Assembly (NCBI RefSeq): GCF_006438965.1 | Contig: NZ_RCZM01000004.1 | Span: 248,001-312,000 of the forward strand | Direction: 5' to 3' | Source of the DNA: Pedococcus bigeumensis | Lineage (GTDB): Bacteria > Actinomycetota > Actinomycetes > Actinomycetales > Dermatophilaceae | DNA: 64,000 nucleotides | Shown here: positions 19,978 to 27,892 of the stretch, one piece after another | How the letters are laid out: the number at the start of each line of letters is the position of its first letter | Numbering within the stretch: position 1 is the stretch's first letter | Notes under the pieces: generated by a model | Database searches by the model: none | What the model was told of the DNA's origin: nothing | What the model saw: the letters and a program-made list of their open reading frames with translations, nothing else | Made by a program: the position numbers and the translations under genes

Positions 19978-20976
19978 ATGACGGCAGTCGTGCCCTCGAT
20001 GACGGATGTCGTCGCACCCCCCAGCGGTTCCTCGCGGTTCAAGCGTCCTCGTCGACGCCGGATGAGCCGCGCCCGCATCGTCTTCATCCTGATCACGCTC
20101 GGCCTGCCGTTCGCGTTCTACTCCCTGTTCGTGCTGTGGCCCTTCGTCCAGGCGTTCATCTACTCGCTCACCAACTGGGGCGGGTTCTCGGACACCTTCG
20201 AGTTCGTCGGCCTGGCCAACTACAAGGCCCTGCTGCACGACGACATCTTCCTCAAGGCGGTCCGCAACAACCTGCTGCTGGCCCTCGTCGTCCCGTTCGT
20301 CACCATCGTGCTCTCGCTGGCCCTGGCGACCATGGTGACCGTCGGCGGATCCAGCACCGGCGCGGTGCGCGGCCTCGACCGGTCGTCCTTGTACCGGATC
20401 GTCTCGTTCTTCCCCTACACGATCCCGGCGATTGTCATCGGCCTGATCTGGTCGCAGATGTTCGACCCGTCGAGTGGCCTGGTCAACGGTCTCCTGACCG
20501 GCATCGGCCTCGATCGGTTCGAGTCCTTCGCCTGGCTCGGCGAGGTCTCGACGGCGATGCCGGTGACCATGTTCGTCATCATCTGGGGCTTCGTCGGCTT
20601 CTACATGGTGCTGTTCATCGCCGCCATCAAGGGCATTCCGTCAGAGCTGTACGACGCCGCCCGCGTGGACGGCGCAGGCCGCGTCCGGATGACGATGATG
20701 GTCACCCTCCCGATGGTGCGTGACACCATCCAGACCGCCTACATCTACCTCGGGATCCTCGCGCTGGACGCGTTCGTGTACATGGCCGCCCTCAACGCCA
20801 GCGGCGGCCCCCAGAACTCCACGCTCACGATGACGCAGGACCTGTTCAACACAGCCTTCAAGAAGGGCCAGTTCGGCCTGGCCAGCGCGATGGGCGTGTT
20901 CCTCGCCGCCACCACCCTGACCTTCGCCGCCGTGGTGTTCACCATCAACCGCCTCACCCGGGGGAGGGACCGCTGA
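19978..20976 (+). CDS. ngcF: NgcF-like sugar ABC transporter permease
   Basis: A 332-residue inner-membrane permease of the MalF/UgpA type with about six membrane segments. The cytoplasmic EAA loop region that docks the ATPase reads IPSELYDAARVDGAGRVRMTMMVTLPM. A basic N-terminal tail precedes the first helix. It is the middle gene of ngcEFG, and its stop overlaps the ATG of the next permease by one base. Transported sugar is inferred from the binding protein. Confidence 0.9.
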   Translation: MTAVVPSMTDVVAPPSGSSRFKRPRRRRMSRARIVFILITLGLPFAFYSLFVLWPFVQAFIYSLTNWGGFSDTFEFVGLANYKALLHDDIFLKAVRNNLLLALVVPFVTIVLSLALATMVTVGGSSTGAVRGLDRSSLYRIVSFFPYTIPAIVIGLIWSQMFDPSSGLVNGLLTGIGLDRFESFAWLGEVSTAMPVTMFVIIWGFVGFYMVLFIAAIKGIPSELYDAARVDGAGRVRMTMMVTLPMVRDTIQTAYIYLGILALDAFVYMAALNASGGPQNSTLTMTQDLFNTAFKKGQFGLASAMGVFLAATTLTFAAVVFTINRLTRGRDR

Positions 20977-21875
20977 TGACCGTGCGCGAGGAAGCCGTCG
21001 AGAAGAAGCGCGCTGACCACGGTCGGCCCGACACGAGCCCGCCCAACAAGGGCGACCGCAAGTTCACGGTGATCTCCCACGTGGTCCTCACGCTGTGGTC
21101 GATCCTGGTGATCCTCCCCCTGGCCTGGGTCTTCCTGTCCTCGTGGAAGACCACTGGCGAGATCTTCAACTCACCGCTCGCTCTTCCCCAGCACTGGAGC
21201 TTCGACAACTACATCGGGGCGTGGACCGACTCCCACATCGGGCGCTACCTGCTCAACTCGGTGTTCGTCGTGACCGCCGCCCTGGTGCTCGTCATGCTGC
21301 TGGGTTCCGCGGCGGCATACTCCCTTGCCCGTTATCCCTTCCCGGGCAGCGACTTGGTCTACTACCTCATCCTTGCCGGCCTCACCTTCCCGGTCTTTCT
21401 CGCGATCGTGCCGCTGTTCTTCGTGCTCAAGAACACCGGGCTGCTCAACACCCTGCCGGGCCTGGTCGCGACCTACGTCGCGTTCGCGTTCCCGTTCACG
21501 GTGTTCTTCCTCTACCCCTTCTTCCGGGCTCTGCCGCAGGAGATCGCCGAGGCGGCCGAGCTCGATGGCGCCGGGGAGTGGCGCACCTTCGCGCAGGTCA
21601 TGGTGCCGATGGCGCGACCGGGCATCGTCGCCGTGGCGATCTTCAACTTCCTCGGCCTCTGGAACCAGTTCCTGCTGCCCGTCGCCCTCAACACCAACGA
21701 GGACAACTACGTCCTGTCGCAGGGCATGGCGAGGTTCGCCTCTCAGGCGGGGTATGCCGTCAACTTCGGCCAGCTGTTCGCGGCCGTCGTGATCACCGTG
21801 GTGCCGGTGCTGATCGTCTACATCATCTTCCAGCGCCAGCTGCAGGGATCGCTGTCCCAGGGCACCCTCAAGTAG
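20976..21875 (+). CDS. ngcG: NgcG-like sugar ABC transporter permease
   Basis: A 299-residue MalG-type permease with six membrane segments and the EAA loop PQEIAEAAELDGAGEWRTFAQVMVPMARPG. It pairs with NgcF to form the channel. It is translationally coupled to ngcF (TGATG overlap) and is the last gene of the ngc operon, followed by a perfect 15-bp hairpin. Confidence 0.9.
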   Translation: MTVREEAVEKKRADHGRPDTSPPNKGDRKFTVISHVVLTLWSILVILPLAWVFLSSWKTTGEIFNSPLALPQHWSFDNYIGAWTDSHIGRYLLNSVFVVTAALVLVMLLGSAAAYSLARYPFPGSDLVYYLILAGLTFPVFLAIVPLFFVLKNTGLLNTLPGLVATYVAFAFPFTVFFLYPFFRALPQEIAEAAELDGAGEWRTFAQVMVPMARPGIVAVAIFNFLGLWNQFLLPVALNTNEDNYVLSQGMARFASQAGYAVNFGQLFAAVVITVVPVLIVYIIFQRQLQGSLSQGTLK

Positions 21876-21938
21876 GCCCCTCAAGTAGGCGTGGTCCAGA
21901 GCACGCCCCACAGGCCCGACAGGCCCCGGTAGACGTGG

Positions 21939-21971
21939 TTGCAGGGCACGCCCGGTGGGCGTGCCCTGCAA
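21939..21971. terminator. bidirectional hairpin terminator between ngcG and SIS gene
   Basis: TTGCAGGGCACGCCC (21939-21953) and its exact complement (21957-21971) form a 15-bp perfect stem with a 3-nt GGT loop between convergent genes. The AA/TT ends are the only U-tract-like feature. Confidence 0.7.
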
Positions 21972-21990
21972 ACGTGCCAGGTTCAGGGGG

Positions 21991-22893
21991 TCAGGAGAGA
22001 ATGATGGACCTGGAGAGGTGGCGCGGCTGGTCGGGGTCCACACCGGCCATCGCCGCCTTGGCCAGGCACAGCCGCTGCACCCGCAGCAGATCCGCGAGCG
22101 GGTCGATCGCGCGGTCCTCGAACCAGGCACCCGTGGCAGTCACCTCGTCGCCGAGCCCTTCGGGCGCGGGCCCGAACGACCACACGGCGCGACCGGGTCC
22201 GGCGATGCTGATCGGGCCGTGCCGATAGTCCATCGCCGGGTAGGACTCGGTCCAGAACTGGGCAGACTCGCGCAGCTTGAGAGACGCCTCGTGGGCGATG
22301 CCGATGGCCCAGCCACGACCGAGGAACGTCACCTGTTCGGCGTCGAGGACACCCTCGAGGGCCGACTTCTCGTCCTCGGCGAGGACGGCCCGGCCTTGCG
22401 CCACCACGCACGCGAGGTCCTCGCCGAGCGAGGCCCGCAGGAGGGCGAGGGTGGTCGTGGCGAACCGGGTCTGAACGACCGACTGCTCGTCGACCTCGGG
22501 CAGCAGCAGGGCCTGGTCGGCCAGCTGGGGGATCGTGGTTCCCTCGGTGGCGACGAGCGCCGTGGTGCTCTGCCCCCGCGCTTTGAGTGCCGTGAGGAGC
22601 TCGATGACCTCTGTCGTGGTGCCGGATCGCGAGATCGCCACCACGTGGTCGTAGCTGCGGGTGTGGGGGAACTCGCTCGCCACGTAGGCGTCCGTGCGGC
22701 CCACTCCGGTGGACTCGCGCAGGGCGGCGTATGCCTGGGCCATGAACGCGGACGTGCCGCAGCCCACGACGGCGACCTCCGCGCCTGGACGCGGCAGGAC
22801 GGATCGGGCTTCGTCCAGTCGGCCCTGGACCGCCTCCCAGTCGTCGGGCTGCGTGGCGATCTCGCGGGCGAGGTGGCTCGTGTACTCGGCCAT
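21991..22893 (-). CDS. SIS-domain sugar isomerase/deaminase (GlmS-C/AgaS/NagB-II-like)
   Basis: A 300-residue protein with two SIS domains as in the isomerase half of GlmS: VAVVGCGTSAFMAQAYAAL, the phosphosugar loop AISRSGTTTEVIE, and the second domain VTFLGRGWAIGIAHEASLKLRE. With nagA and ngcEFG nearby, the likely reaction is glucosamine-6-phosphate to fructose-6-phosphate plus ammonia (NagB-II type). Without the glutaminase half it should not be GlmS itself. The ATG at 22893 has AGGAAAGG 7 nt upstream. A promoter TTGACT-N18-AAGATT overlaps putative DeoR operator motifs. Confidence 0.88.
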   Translation of the reverse strand: MAEYTSHLAREIATQPDDWEAVQGRLDEARSVLPRPGAEVAVVGCGTSAFMAQAYAALRESTGVGRTDAYVASEFPHTRSYDHVVAISRSGTTTEVIELLTALKARGQSTTALVATEGTTIPQLADQALLLPEVDEQSVVQTRFATTTLALLRASLGEDLACVVAQGRAVLAEDEKSALEGVLDAEQVTFLGRGWAIGIAHEASLKLRESAQFWTESYPAMDYRHGPISIAGPGRAVWSFGPAPEGLGDEVTATGAWFEDRAIDPLADLLRVQRLCLAKAAMAGVDPDQPRHLSRSIILS

Positions 22894-22930
22894 GGACACA
22901 CCTTTCCTTCCTGACAGCAGGCGTGCGTTA

Positions 22931-22974
22931 ATTCGATTGGTTTGAATCTTGTTCGATCGAAATCGATCAGTCAA
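22931..22974 (-). promoter_or_regulatory. promoter and putative DeoR operator of the SIS gene
   Basis: On the minus strand TTGACT (22969-22974), an 18-nt spacer and AAGATT form a promoter. The spacer is filled by CTGATCGATTTCGATCGA, which matches the GTGATCGATT motif at the ngcE promoter. A further ATTCGATT word lies at 22931. Confidence 0.5.
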
Positions 22975-23053
22975 GTCCCGAGTGGCCCAGCTACCCGCTG
23001 AGCCCACGATGGTCACGGGGCGACACATCTTGATCGGTAGGGGGGTGAAGCGC

Positions 23054-23067
23054 TTGAATTCGATCAC
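23054..23067 (-). promoter_or_regulatory. putative DeoR autoregulatory site
   Basis: GTGATCGAATTCAA on the minus strand shares its first eight bases with the motif at the ngcE promoter. It lies 43 bp before the DeoR start codon. Confidence 0.4.
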
Positions 23068-23109
23068 CTCGCAACTCGCCGAGCACCCCACGACCGTCAG
23101 AAGGCCGAT

Positions 23110-23919
23110 ATGACTCGTCGAAACCCCAAGGTCGCGGACCGTGGCGCGCGCTGGAGCACCTTGCTCGGGATGCTGGCCGAGCGCGGTCGGATCAGCGTGG
23201 GTGAGGCCGCTGACGCGCTCGGAGTCTCCGAAGCAACCGTGCGGCGAGACTTCGGCGACCTGGCCGCCCAGCAGCTCGTCACCCGTACTCACGGCGGGGT
23301 GGTGGCCAGTGCGGTGGCCTACGACCTGCCGGTCCGCTACAAGCAGGGCGGCGGCGACTCGGCCAAGGACCGCGTCGCAACGTTCGCGGCCAGCCTCGTG
23401 CCCGAGGGCACCGTCGTCGGCTTCAACGGTGGCACCACGACCAGCGCGACGGCGCGCAAGCTCGCGGCGCGTGCCGACCTCGCAGCCTCGTCGCGGCGCC
23501 CGTCGATCACCGTGGTGACCAACGCCCTCAACATCGCGACGGAGATGGTGTTGCGGCCGTTCATCCGCTGCGTCTCGCTCGGTGGTGTGGCGAGGCCCGA
23601 GTCCTACGAGCTCTCTGGTCCGCTCGCCTCGATGGTGCTGGGCGAGCTGTGGCTGGACACCGTGGTCCTGGGTGTCGACGGTGTCTCGGCCGCCGGCGGG
23701 GCGACCTGTGAGCACGAGGGCGAGGCCGGCGTCAACTCGCTCATGGTCCAGCGCGCCGACCGCGTGGTCGTCGTGGCCACCGGCGACAAGGTGGGTCGAC
23801 GCGCCTTTGCCCGGATCTGCTCCTCGGAGCAGATCCAGGTGCTCGTCACCGACGCCACCGCGCCGCCGGCAGCGCTCGACGAGTTCCGGGCCGCCGGCGT
23901 GACCGTGGAGATCGTCTGA
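23110..23919 (+). CDS. DeoR/GlpR family transcriptional regulator (probable NagR)
   Basis: A 269-residue regulator. The N-terminal winged HTH reads LAERGRISVGEAADALGVSEATVRRDFGDL with the characteristic THGG after the wing. The C-terminal sugar-phosphate sensor domain has VVGFNGGTTTSATARKLA and TVVLGVDGVSAAGGATC. Family members are repressors relieved by phosphosugars. It is divergent from the SIS gene, and similar palindromic words occur before the SIS, ngcE and its own gene, which suggests control of GlcNAc catabolism. AAGG lies 6 nt before the ATG. Confidence 0.9.
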   Translation: MTRRNPKVADRGARWSTLLGMLAERGRISVGEAADALGVSEATVRRDFGDLAAQQLVTRTHGGVVASAVAYDLPVRYKQGGGDSAKDRVATFAASLVPEGTVVGFNGGTTTSATARKLAARADLAASSRRPSITVVTNALNIATEMVLRPFIRCVSLGGVARPESYELSGPLASMVLGELWLDTVVLGVDGVSAAGGATCEHEGEAGVNSLMVQRADRVVVVATGDKVGRRAFARICSSEQIQVLVTDATAPPAALDEFRAAGVTVEIV

Positions 23920-23963
23920 GCGCGGCTGACTGGTTCGTCGCCCACGGTGCCAGCCACCCCGCA

Positions 23964-23969
23964 TACCCT
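23964..23969 (+). promoter_or_regulatory. leaderless -10 element of histidine phosphatase gene
   Basis: TACCCT ends 6 nt before the ATG at 23976. No Shine-Dalgarno sequence is present. Confidence 0.45.
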
Positions 23970-23975
23970 CGACGC

Positions 23976-24755
23976 ATGAGCGACCTGCAGTGCGCAGCAA
24001 CCCTTCTCATCGCCCGCCACGGCGACGCCGAGTACGGCCACCCGTCAGTCCTGTCGGACGAGGGCGGCTGGCTGTCGGACAAGGGTGTCGAGCAGACCAC
24101 GGCCCTGGCTGACTCGCTCGCCGGACGCCGGGTGGCTGCCGTCCGCACGAGCCCGCTGGGTCGGGCCGTCCAGTCGGGAGCGGTCGCGGCCGAGATCCTC
24201 GGGGTGGAGTCGCGCGCGGTCGAGGGGCTCGAGGAGTTCTCGGTCGGTGCCCTCGCGGGCCGGCCCCACGACGACCCCGAGCTGCAGTCGGTCTTCATGG
24301 CCTGGGTCCACGGAGACCTGCGCAGGCGCATCCCCGGTGGGGTGAACGGGGAGGAGGTCCTCACCGGCTACCGCGAGGCGCTGCTCTCGATCGCCGACCA
24401 GTTCCGTGGCGAGACCGTCCTGGTCTTCTCGCACGGGGGCGTCATGTCGTTCGTGCTGCCCCGGATCTCGGGGAACGTGCGCGACGACCTCGCGAAGGCC
24501 AAGTTCCTCCCCAACTGCGGGGTGGCCGAGGTGGCGGTGGACGGCGACGGCATCGACGTCCGCACCTGGCCGGGGTCGACCGACCGGGCCTCGTGTGACC
24601 GACGCAAGCCACCATCAGAACAGGCGGTGCTCGCTGTTGTCGATGCCCTTGAGCGCGTCGTAGTCCAGTGTCACGCAACGGATCCCGCGGTCGGTCGCCA
24701 GCGTGCGAGCCTGCGGCTTGATCTCCTGGGCGGCGAACACCCCGGTGACGGGTGA
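23976..24755 (+). CDS. histidine phosphatase family protein (phosphoglycerate mutase-like)
   Basis: A 259-residue member of the RHG phosphatase superfamily. The catalytic motif [10 protein letters not shown] is near the N-terminus, and the second catalytic His lies in [12 protein letters not shown]. The substrate is unknown. The fold should be complete by about residue 205. The remaining 50 residues overlap the 3' end of the convergent nucS gene by 141 bp, so the tail sequence is constrained by nucS and is probably non-functional. Confidence 0.85.
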   Translation: MSDLQCAATLLIARHGDAEYGHPSVLSDEGGWLSDKGVEQTTALADSLAGRRVAAVRTSPLGRAVQSGAVAAEILGVESRAVEGLEEFSVGALAGRPHDDPELQSVFMAWVHGDLRRRIPGGVNGEEVLTGYREALLSIADQFRGETVLVFSHGGVMSFVLPRISGNVRDDLAKAKFLPNCGVAEVAVDGDGIDVRTWPGSTDRASCDRRKPPSEQAVLAVVDALERVVVQCHATDPAVGRQRASLRLDLLGGEHPGDG

Positions 24756-25310
24756 GAGGTGCGGGTCGCGGTTCATCAGCTCGAGGTAGCGGGTCAGCTG
24801 CTCGACGCCGTCGATGTCGCCGCGCCGCTTGATCTCCACGGCGACCGACCTCCCGGTGGCGTCCTTGCAGAGGATGTCGACCGGGCCGATGGCCGTCATG
24901 TACTCGCGCCGGACCAGGCTGTAGCCCTCGCCCAGGGTGTGGATGTGCTCGGCCAGCAGCCGCTGGAGGTGGGCCTCCACGCCGTCCTTGATCAGCCCCG
25001 GGTCGACGCCGAGCTCGTGCTCGGAGTCGTGCAGGACCTCGTGGATCAGCACCCGCAGCCGGTCCTCGGACTTCGCGTGCTGCACCTGCCACGCGAGGAT
25101 GACGCCGTCGGCTGCCTCGTGGGCCTCGGGCTCGACCTCGGCCATCGCGCACGGCGGTGACATCCAGTTGAGCGGCTTGTAGGAACCCCCGTCGCTGTGG
25201 ACGAGCACCGACCCGTCGGCCTTGACGAGCAGGAGCCTAGTCGCCAGGGGGAGGTGGGCTGACAGACGCCCGTCGTAGTCCACCGAACACTTCGCAATGA
25301 CCAGCCGCAC
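24615..25310 (-). CDS. nucS: NucS mismatch-specific endonuclease
   Basis: NucS cuts both strands at mismatches and provides the non-canonical mismatch repair of actinobacteria that lack MutS/MutL. The 231-residue protein has the N-terminal DNA-binding domain ([19 protein letters not shown]) and a C-terminal RecB-like nuclease core with [23 protein letters not shown], whose Asp/Glu/Lys are the catalytic residues. It ends in EHRLF, resembling a beta-clamp-binding tail. GTG 25310 is chosen; TAGAGT lies 8 nt upstream, so it may be leaderless. Confidence 0.93.
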   Translation of the reverse strand: MRLVIAKCSVDYDGRLSAHLPLATRLLLVKADGSVLVHSDGGSYKPLNWMSPPCAMAEVEPEAHEAADGVILAWQVQHAKSEDRLRVLIHEVLHDSEHELGVDPGLIKDGVEAHLQRLLAEHIHTLGEGYSLVRREYMTAIGPVDILCKDATGRSVAVEIKRRGDIDGVEQLTRYLELMNRDPHLSPVTGVFAAQEIKPQARTLATDRGIRCVTLDYDALKGIDNSEHRLF

Positions 25311-25390
25311 GAGGCGCCACTCTACGGCCCACGGACCGTTGCGCGTGCCGGGGTCCGGAGCGCACACTCAGAGCACAGAGGTGAGTTGGT

Positions 25391-25795
25391 ATGCCGTATG
25401 TCCTGGGCAACGTTGCCGGCCTCGCCCTCGTGATGGGCACCCTCGTGAGCGGGGTGCGCTGGCTCACCACGGGCCAGCCACCCAGGATGCTTGGGCCCAC
25501 CGTCGCCAGGGCGCAGACGTGGCGTGCTTCGCGGCGCCCGGCGAGCGAGCCGATCCCACCGATCCTGCTGGCGATGGAGCTGAGCCGACTCGCCGCCCAC
25601 ATCCGCCGGGTCGAGGCCGGTGACCAGCCCCGCAAGGCCGAACGTCTGATGGCTGCGCGGCTGGCGTACGACCACGCGCTGCGGGACTACTGCCGCGCGG
25701 TGGACATCCCGGTGCCGACCGCGATCCGCGGCCTGTCCCGCGAACAGCGCTTCCACATGGAGTCCGCCCTCATCGGCGCCGGTCACGACTGGTGA
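25391..25795 (+). CDS. hypothetical protein with N-terminal membrane segment
   Basis: A 134-residue protein I do not recognise as a named family. It has one hydrophobic N-terminal segment (about residues 5-22), then a basic linker and a helical C-terminal half rich in Arg/Glu (LLAMELSRLAAHIRRVEAGD, AERLMAARLAYDHALRDYC). It starts with ATG 25391 behind GAGGTGAG, divergent from nucS and 80 bp away. A long hairpin follows its stop. Confidence 0.65.
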   Translation: MPYVLGNVAGLALVMGTLVSGVRWLTTGQPPRMLGPTVARAQTWRASRRPASEPIPPILLAMELSRLAAHIRRVEAGDQPRKAERLMAARLAYDHALRDYCRAVDIPVPTAIRGLSREQRFHMESALIGAGHDW

Positions 25796-25811
25796 CCCGC
25801 AGGGTGACCGC

Positions 25812-25863
25812 GGGTCTTTGAAGGATGTGCCACATCCTGACGTGGCCGATCCTTCAAAGACCC
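25812..25863. terminator. long hairpin with TTTGAAGG stem, copy A
   Basis: GGGTCTTTGAAGGAT (25812-25826) pairs perfectly over 15 bp with ATCCTTCAAAGACCC (25849-25863). Inside, GCCAC/GTGGC makes a second 5-bp stem. There is no U-tract. The GTCTTTGAAGG arm recurs in the hairpin at 48067-48120. Confidence 0.6.
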
Positions 25864-25951
25864 CGCCGGTCGGGGCGCCTGGACGTCGGGGTGGTGACCG
25901 TCACGCCGCCCGGGGGTCCACGCGGCATACCTGCTCTGCCAGACTCGCGGC

Positions 25952-27730
25952 ATGGCTCGTGAGTTCAGCAAGGTCGGAGTAGTCGGTCTCGGCACCATGG
26001 GTGCCGGCATCGTCGAGGTGTTCGCCCGCAACGGCATCGACGTCGTCGCCGTCGAGGTGGACGAGGCGGCTGTCGAGAAGGGCCGCGGGGTGCTCGAGCA
26101 CTCCACCGGCCGCGCCGTGACCCGCGGCAAGCTGACCGAGGAGGACCAGGCCGCGCTGCATGCGCGGGTGCAGTTCACCCCGAGCCTCGACGAGCTCGCC
26201 GACTGCCAGCTCGTGGTCGAGGCGGTGCCGGAGCAGCTGGACCTCAAGAAGGAGCTCTTCGGCAAGCTCGACGCCATCGTCGGCCCTGACGCCATCCTCG
26301 CGACGAACACCTCGTCCCTGTCGGTCACCGAGATCGCCGTGGCGACCGGCAACCCCAAGCGGGTCGTCGGGATGCACTTCTTCAACCCGGCCCCCGTGCT
26401 GCAGTTCGTCGAGGTGATCCGCACCGTGGTCACCGAGGACGAGGTCTTCGAGGACGTCAAGGCGCTCGCGATCCGGCTCGGCAAGCAGCCCGTCATCGTG
26501 GGCGACAAGGCCGGGTTCATCGCCAACGCGCTGCTGTTCGGCTACCTCAACCATGCCGTCTCGATGTTCGAGTCGCGCTATGCCAGCCGCGAGGACATCG
26601 ACGCGGCGATGAAGCTCGGCTGCGGCTACCCGATGGGCCCACTCGCGCTGATGGACCTGATCGGTCTCGACACCGCCTACGAGATCCTCGACACGATGTA
26701 CAAGCAGGGACGCGACCGCCTGCACGCCCCCAGCCCGGTCATCAAGCAGATGGTCAGCGCCGGGCTCAAGGGCCGCAAGAGCGGTCGCGGGTTCTACACC
26801 TACGCCGAGCCGGGCAGCAGCCAGCTCGTCGACGACGCGCTCACCCCGAAGTCGGAAGTCGAGTCCGGCGCCGCGCTGCGCCCGGTGCGCACGGTCGGGG
26901 TGGTCGGTTCCGGCACGATGGCGACCGGCATCATCGAGGTCTTCGCCAAGGCCGGCTATGACGTCGTCTACGTCACCCGGAGCCAGCCCAAGGTCGACGC
27001 CGTCACCGCCGCCATCACCAAGTCGCTCGAGAAGGCCGTCCAGCGGGGCAAGCTCAGCGAGGAGGACCGCACCGCGGCGTTGGGCCACCTGACCGGCAGC
27101 ACGTCGCTGGACGACCTGGCCGCCGTCGACCTGGTCGTCGAGGCGGTCGTGGAGGACCTGGCCGTCAAGCGGGCGCTGTTCGAGAACCTCGACGAGATCT
27201 GCAAGCCGGGAGCCATCCTGGCGACCACGACGTCGTCGCTGCCCGTCGTCGACTGCGCGGCCGCCACGTCGCGTCCGCAGGACGTCATCGGGATGCACTT
27301 CTTCAACCCCGCCCAGGTGATGAAGCTGGTCGAGGTCGTCCACACCGTCTCGACCGCTCCCGACGTCGTGGCGACGGTGCAGGACGTCTGCGCCAAGGTC
27401 GGCAAGCACGCCGTCACCTGCGGCGACCGTTCCGGCTTCATCGTCAACGCGTTGCTGTTCCCCTACCTCAACGACGCCGTCAAGATGCTCTCGGCCAACT
27501 ACGCCACCGCCGACGCCATCGACACCGCGATGAAGACCGGCTGTGGGCTGCCGATGGGGCCGTTCGAGCTGCTCGACGTCGTGGGCAACGACGTCTCGCT
27601 GGCGATCCAGCGCGAGCTCTACCTCGAGTTCCGCGAGCCCGGGTTCGCCCCGGCCCCGCTGCTCGAGCACATGGTCACGGCCGGCTACCTCGGTCGCAAG
27701 ACCGGGCGCGGCTTCCGCACCTACGCCTGA
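25952..27730 (+). CDS. tandem-duplicated 3-hydroxyacyl-CoA (3-hydroxybutyryl-CoA) dehydrogenase
   Basis: A 592-residue protein made of two complete 3-hydroxyacyl-CoA dehydrogenase units in a row. Each has a Rossmann NAD domain (GLGTMGAGI near residue 12, GSGTMATGI near residue 315), the catalytic-His block GMHFFNPA and a C-terminal helical domain ending in GRKSGRGFYTYA or GRKTGRGFRTYA. It oxidises 3-hydroxyacyl-CoA to 3-ketoacyl-CoA, or the reverse. Given the ethylmalonyl-CoA genes nearby, (S)-3-hydroxybutyryl-CoA is a likely substrate. In the second Rossmann motif the last Gly of GxGxxG is Ala, so the two halves may differ in cofactor use. Confidence 0.9.
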   Translation: MAREFSKVGVVGLGTMGAGIVEVFARNGIDVVAVEVDEAAVEKGRGVLEHSTGRAVTRGKLTEEDQAALHARVQFTPSLDELADCQLVVEAVPEQLDLKKELFGKLDAIVGPDAILATNTSSLSVTEIAVATGNPKRVVGMHFFNPAPVLQFVEVIRTVVTEDEVFEDVKALAIRLGKQPVIVGDKAGFIANALLFGYLNHAVSMFESRYASREDIDAAMKLGCGYPMGPLALMDLIGLDTAYEILDTMYKQGRDRLHAPSPVIKQMVSAGLKGRKSGRGFYTYAEPGSSQLVDDALTPKSEVESGAALRPVRTVGVVGSGTMATGIIEVFAKAGYDVVYVTRSQPKVDAVTAAITKSLEKAVQRGKLSEEDRTAALGHLTGSTSLDDLAAVDLVVEAVVEDLAVKRALFENLDEICKPGAILATTTSSLPVVDCAAATSRPQDVIGMHFFNPAQVMKLVEVVHTVSTAPDVVATVQDVCAKVGKHAVTCGDRSGFIVNALLFPYLNDAVKMLSANYATADAIDTAMKTGCGLPMGPFELLDVVGNDVSLAIQRELYLEFREPGFAPAPLLEHMVTAGYLGRKTGRGFRTYA

Positions 27731-27760
27731 CCTTTCGCACCCACCGCCCTGACGGCCTCC

Positions 27761-27788
27761 CCGGTATGCCGCCCGCGCGGCATACCGG
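27761..27788. terminator. terminator hairpin built from GTATGCCG motif
   Basis: CCGGTATGCCGC (27761-27772) and GCGGCATACCGG (27777-27788) form a perfect 12-bp stem with a 4-nt loop, 30 nt after the dehydrogenase stop. There is no U-tract. Confidence 0.55.
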
Positions 27789-27892
27789 AAATGTCCCGAT
27801 CCGGGTGGCACGGGACGTAACGTCCGTGCTGCCCCGGCTCGTCTGTCAGGGTGGAGGCCCTGCGGTGGAGCGGGCCGGTGAGGGGTGGACCG

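Noticed and set aside
21991-22893. SIS gene as full GlmS
   Set aside because: There is no N-terminal glutaminase domain with the catalytic Cys2; only the isomerase half is present, next to catabolic genes.
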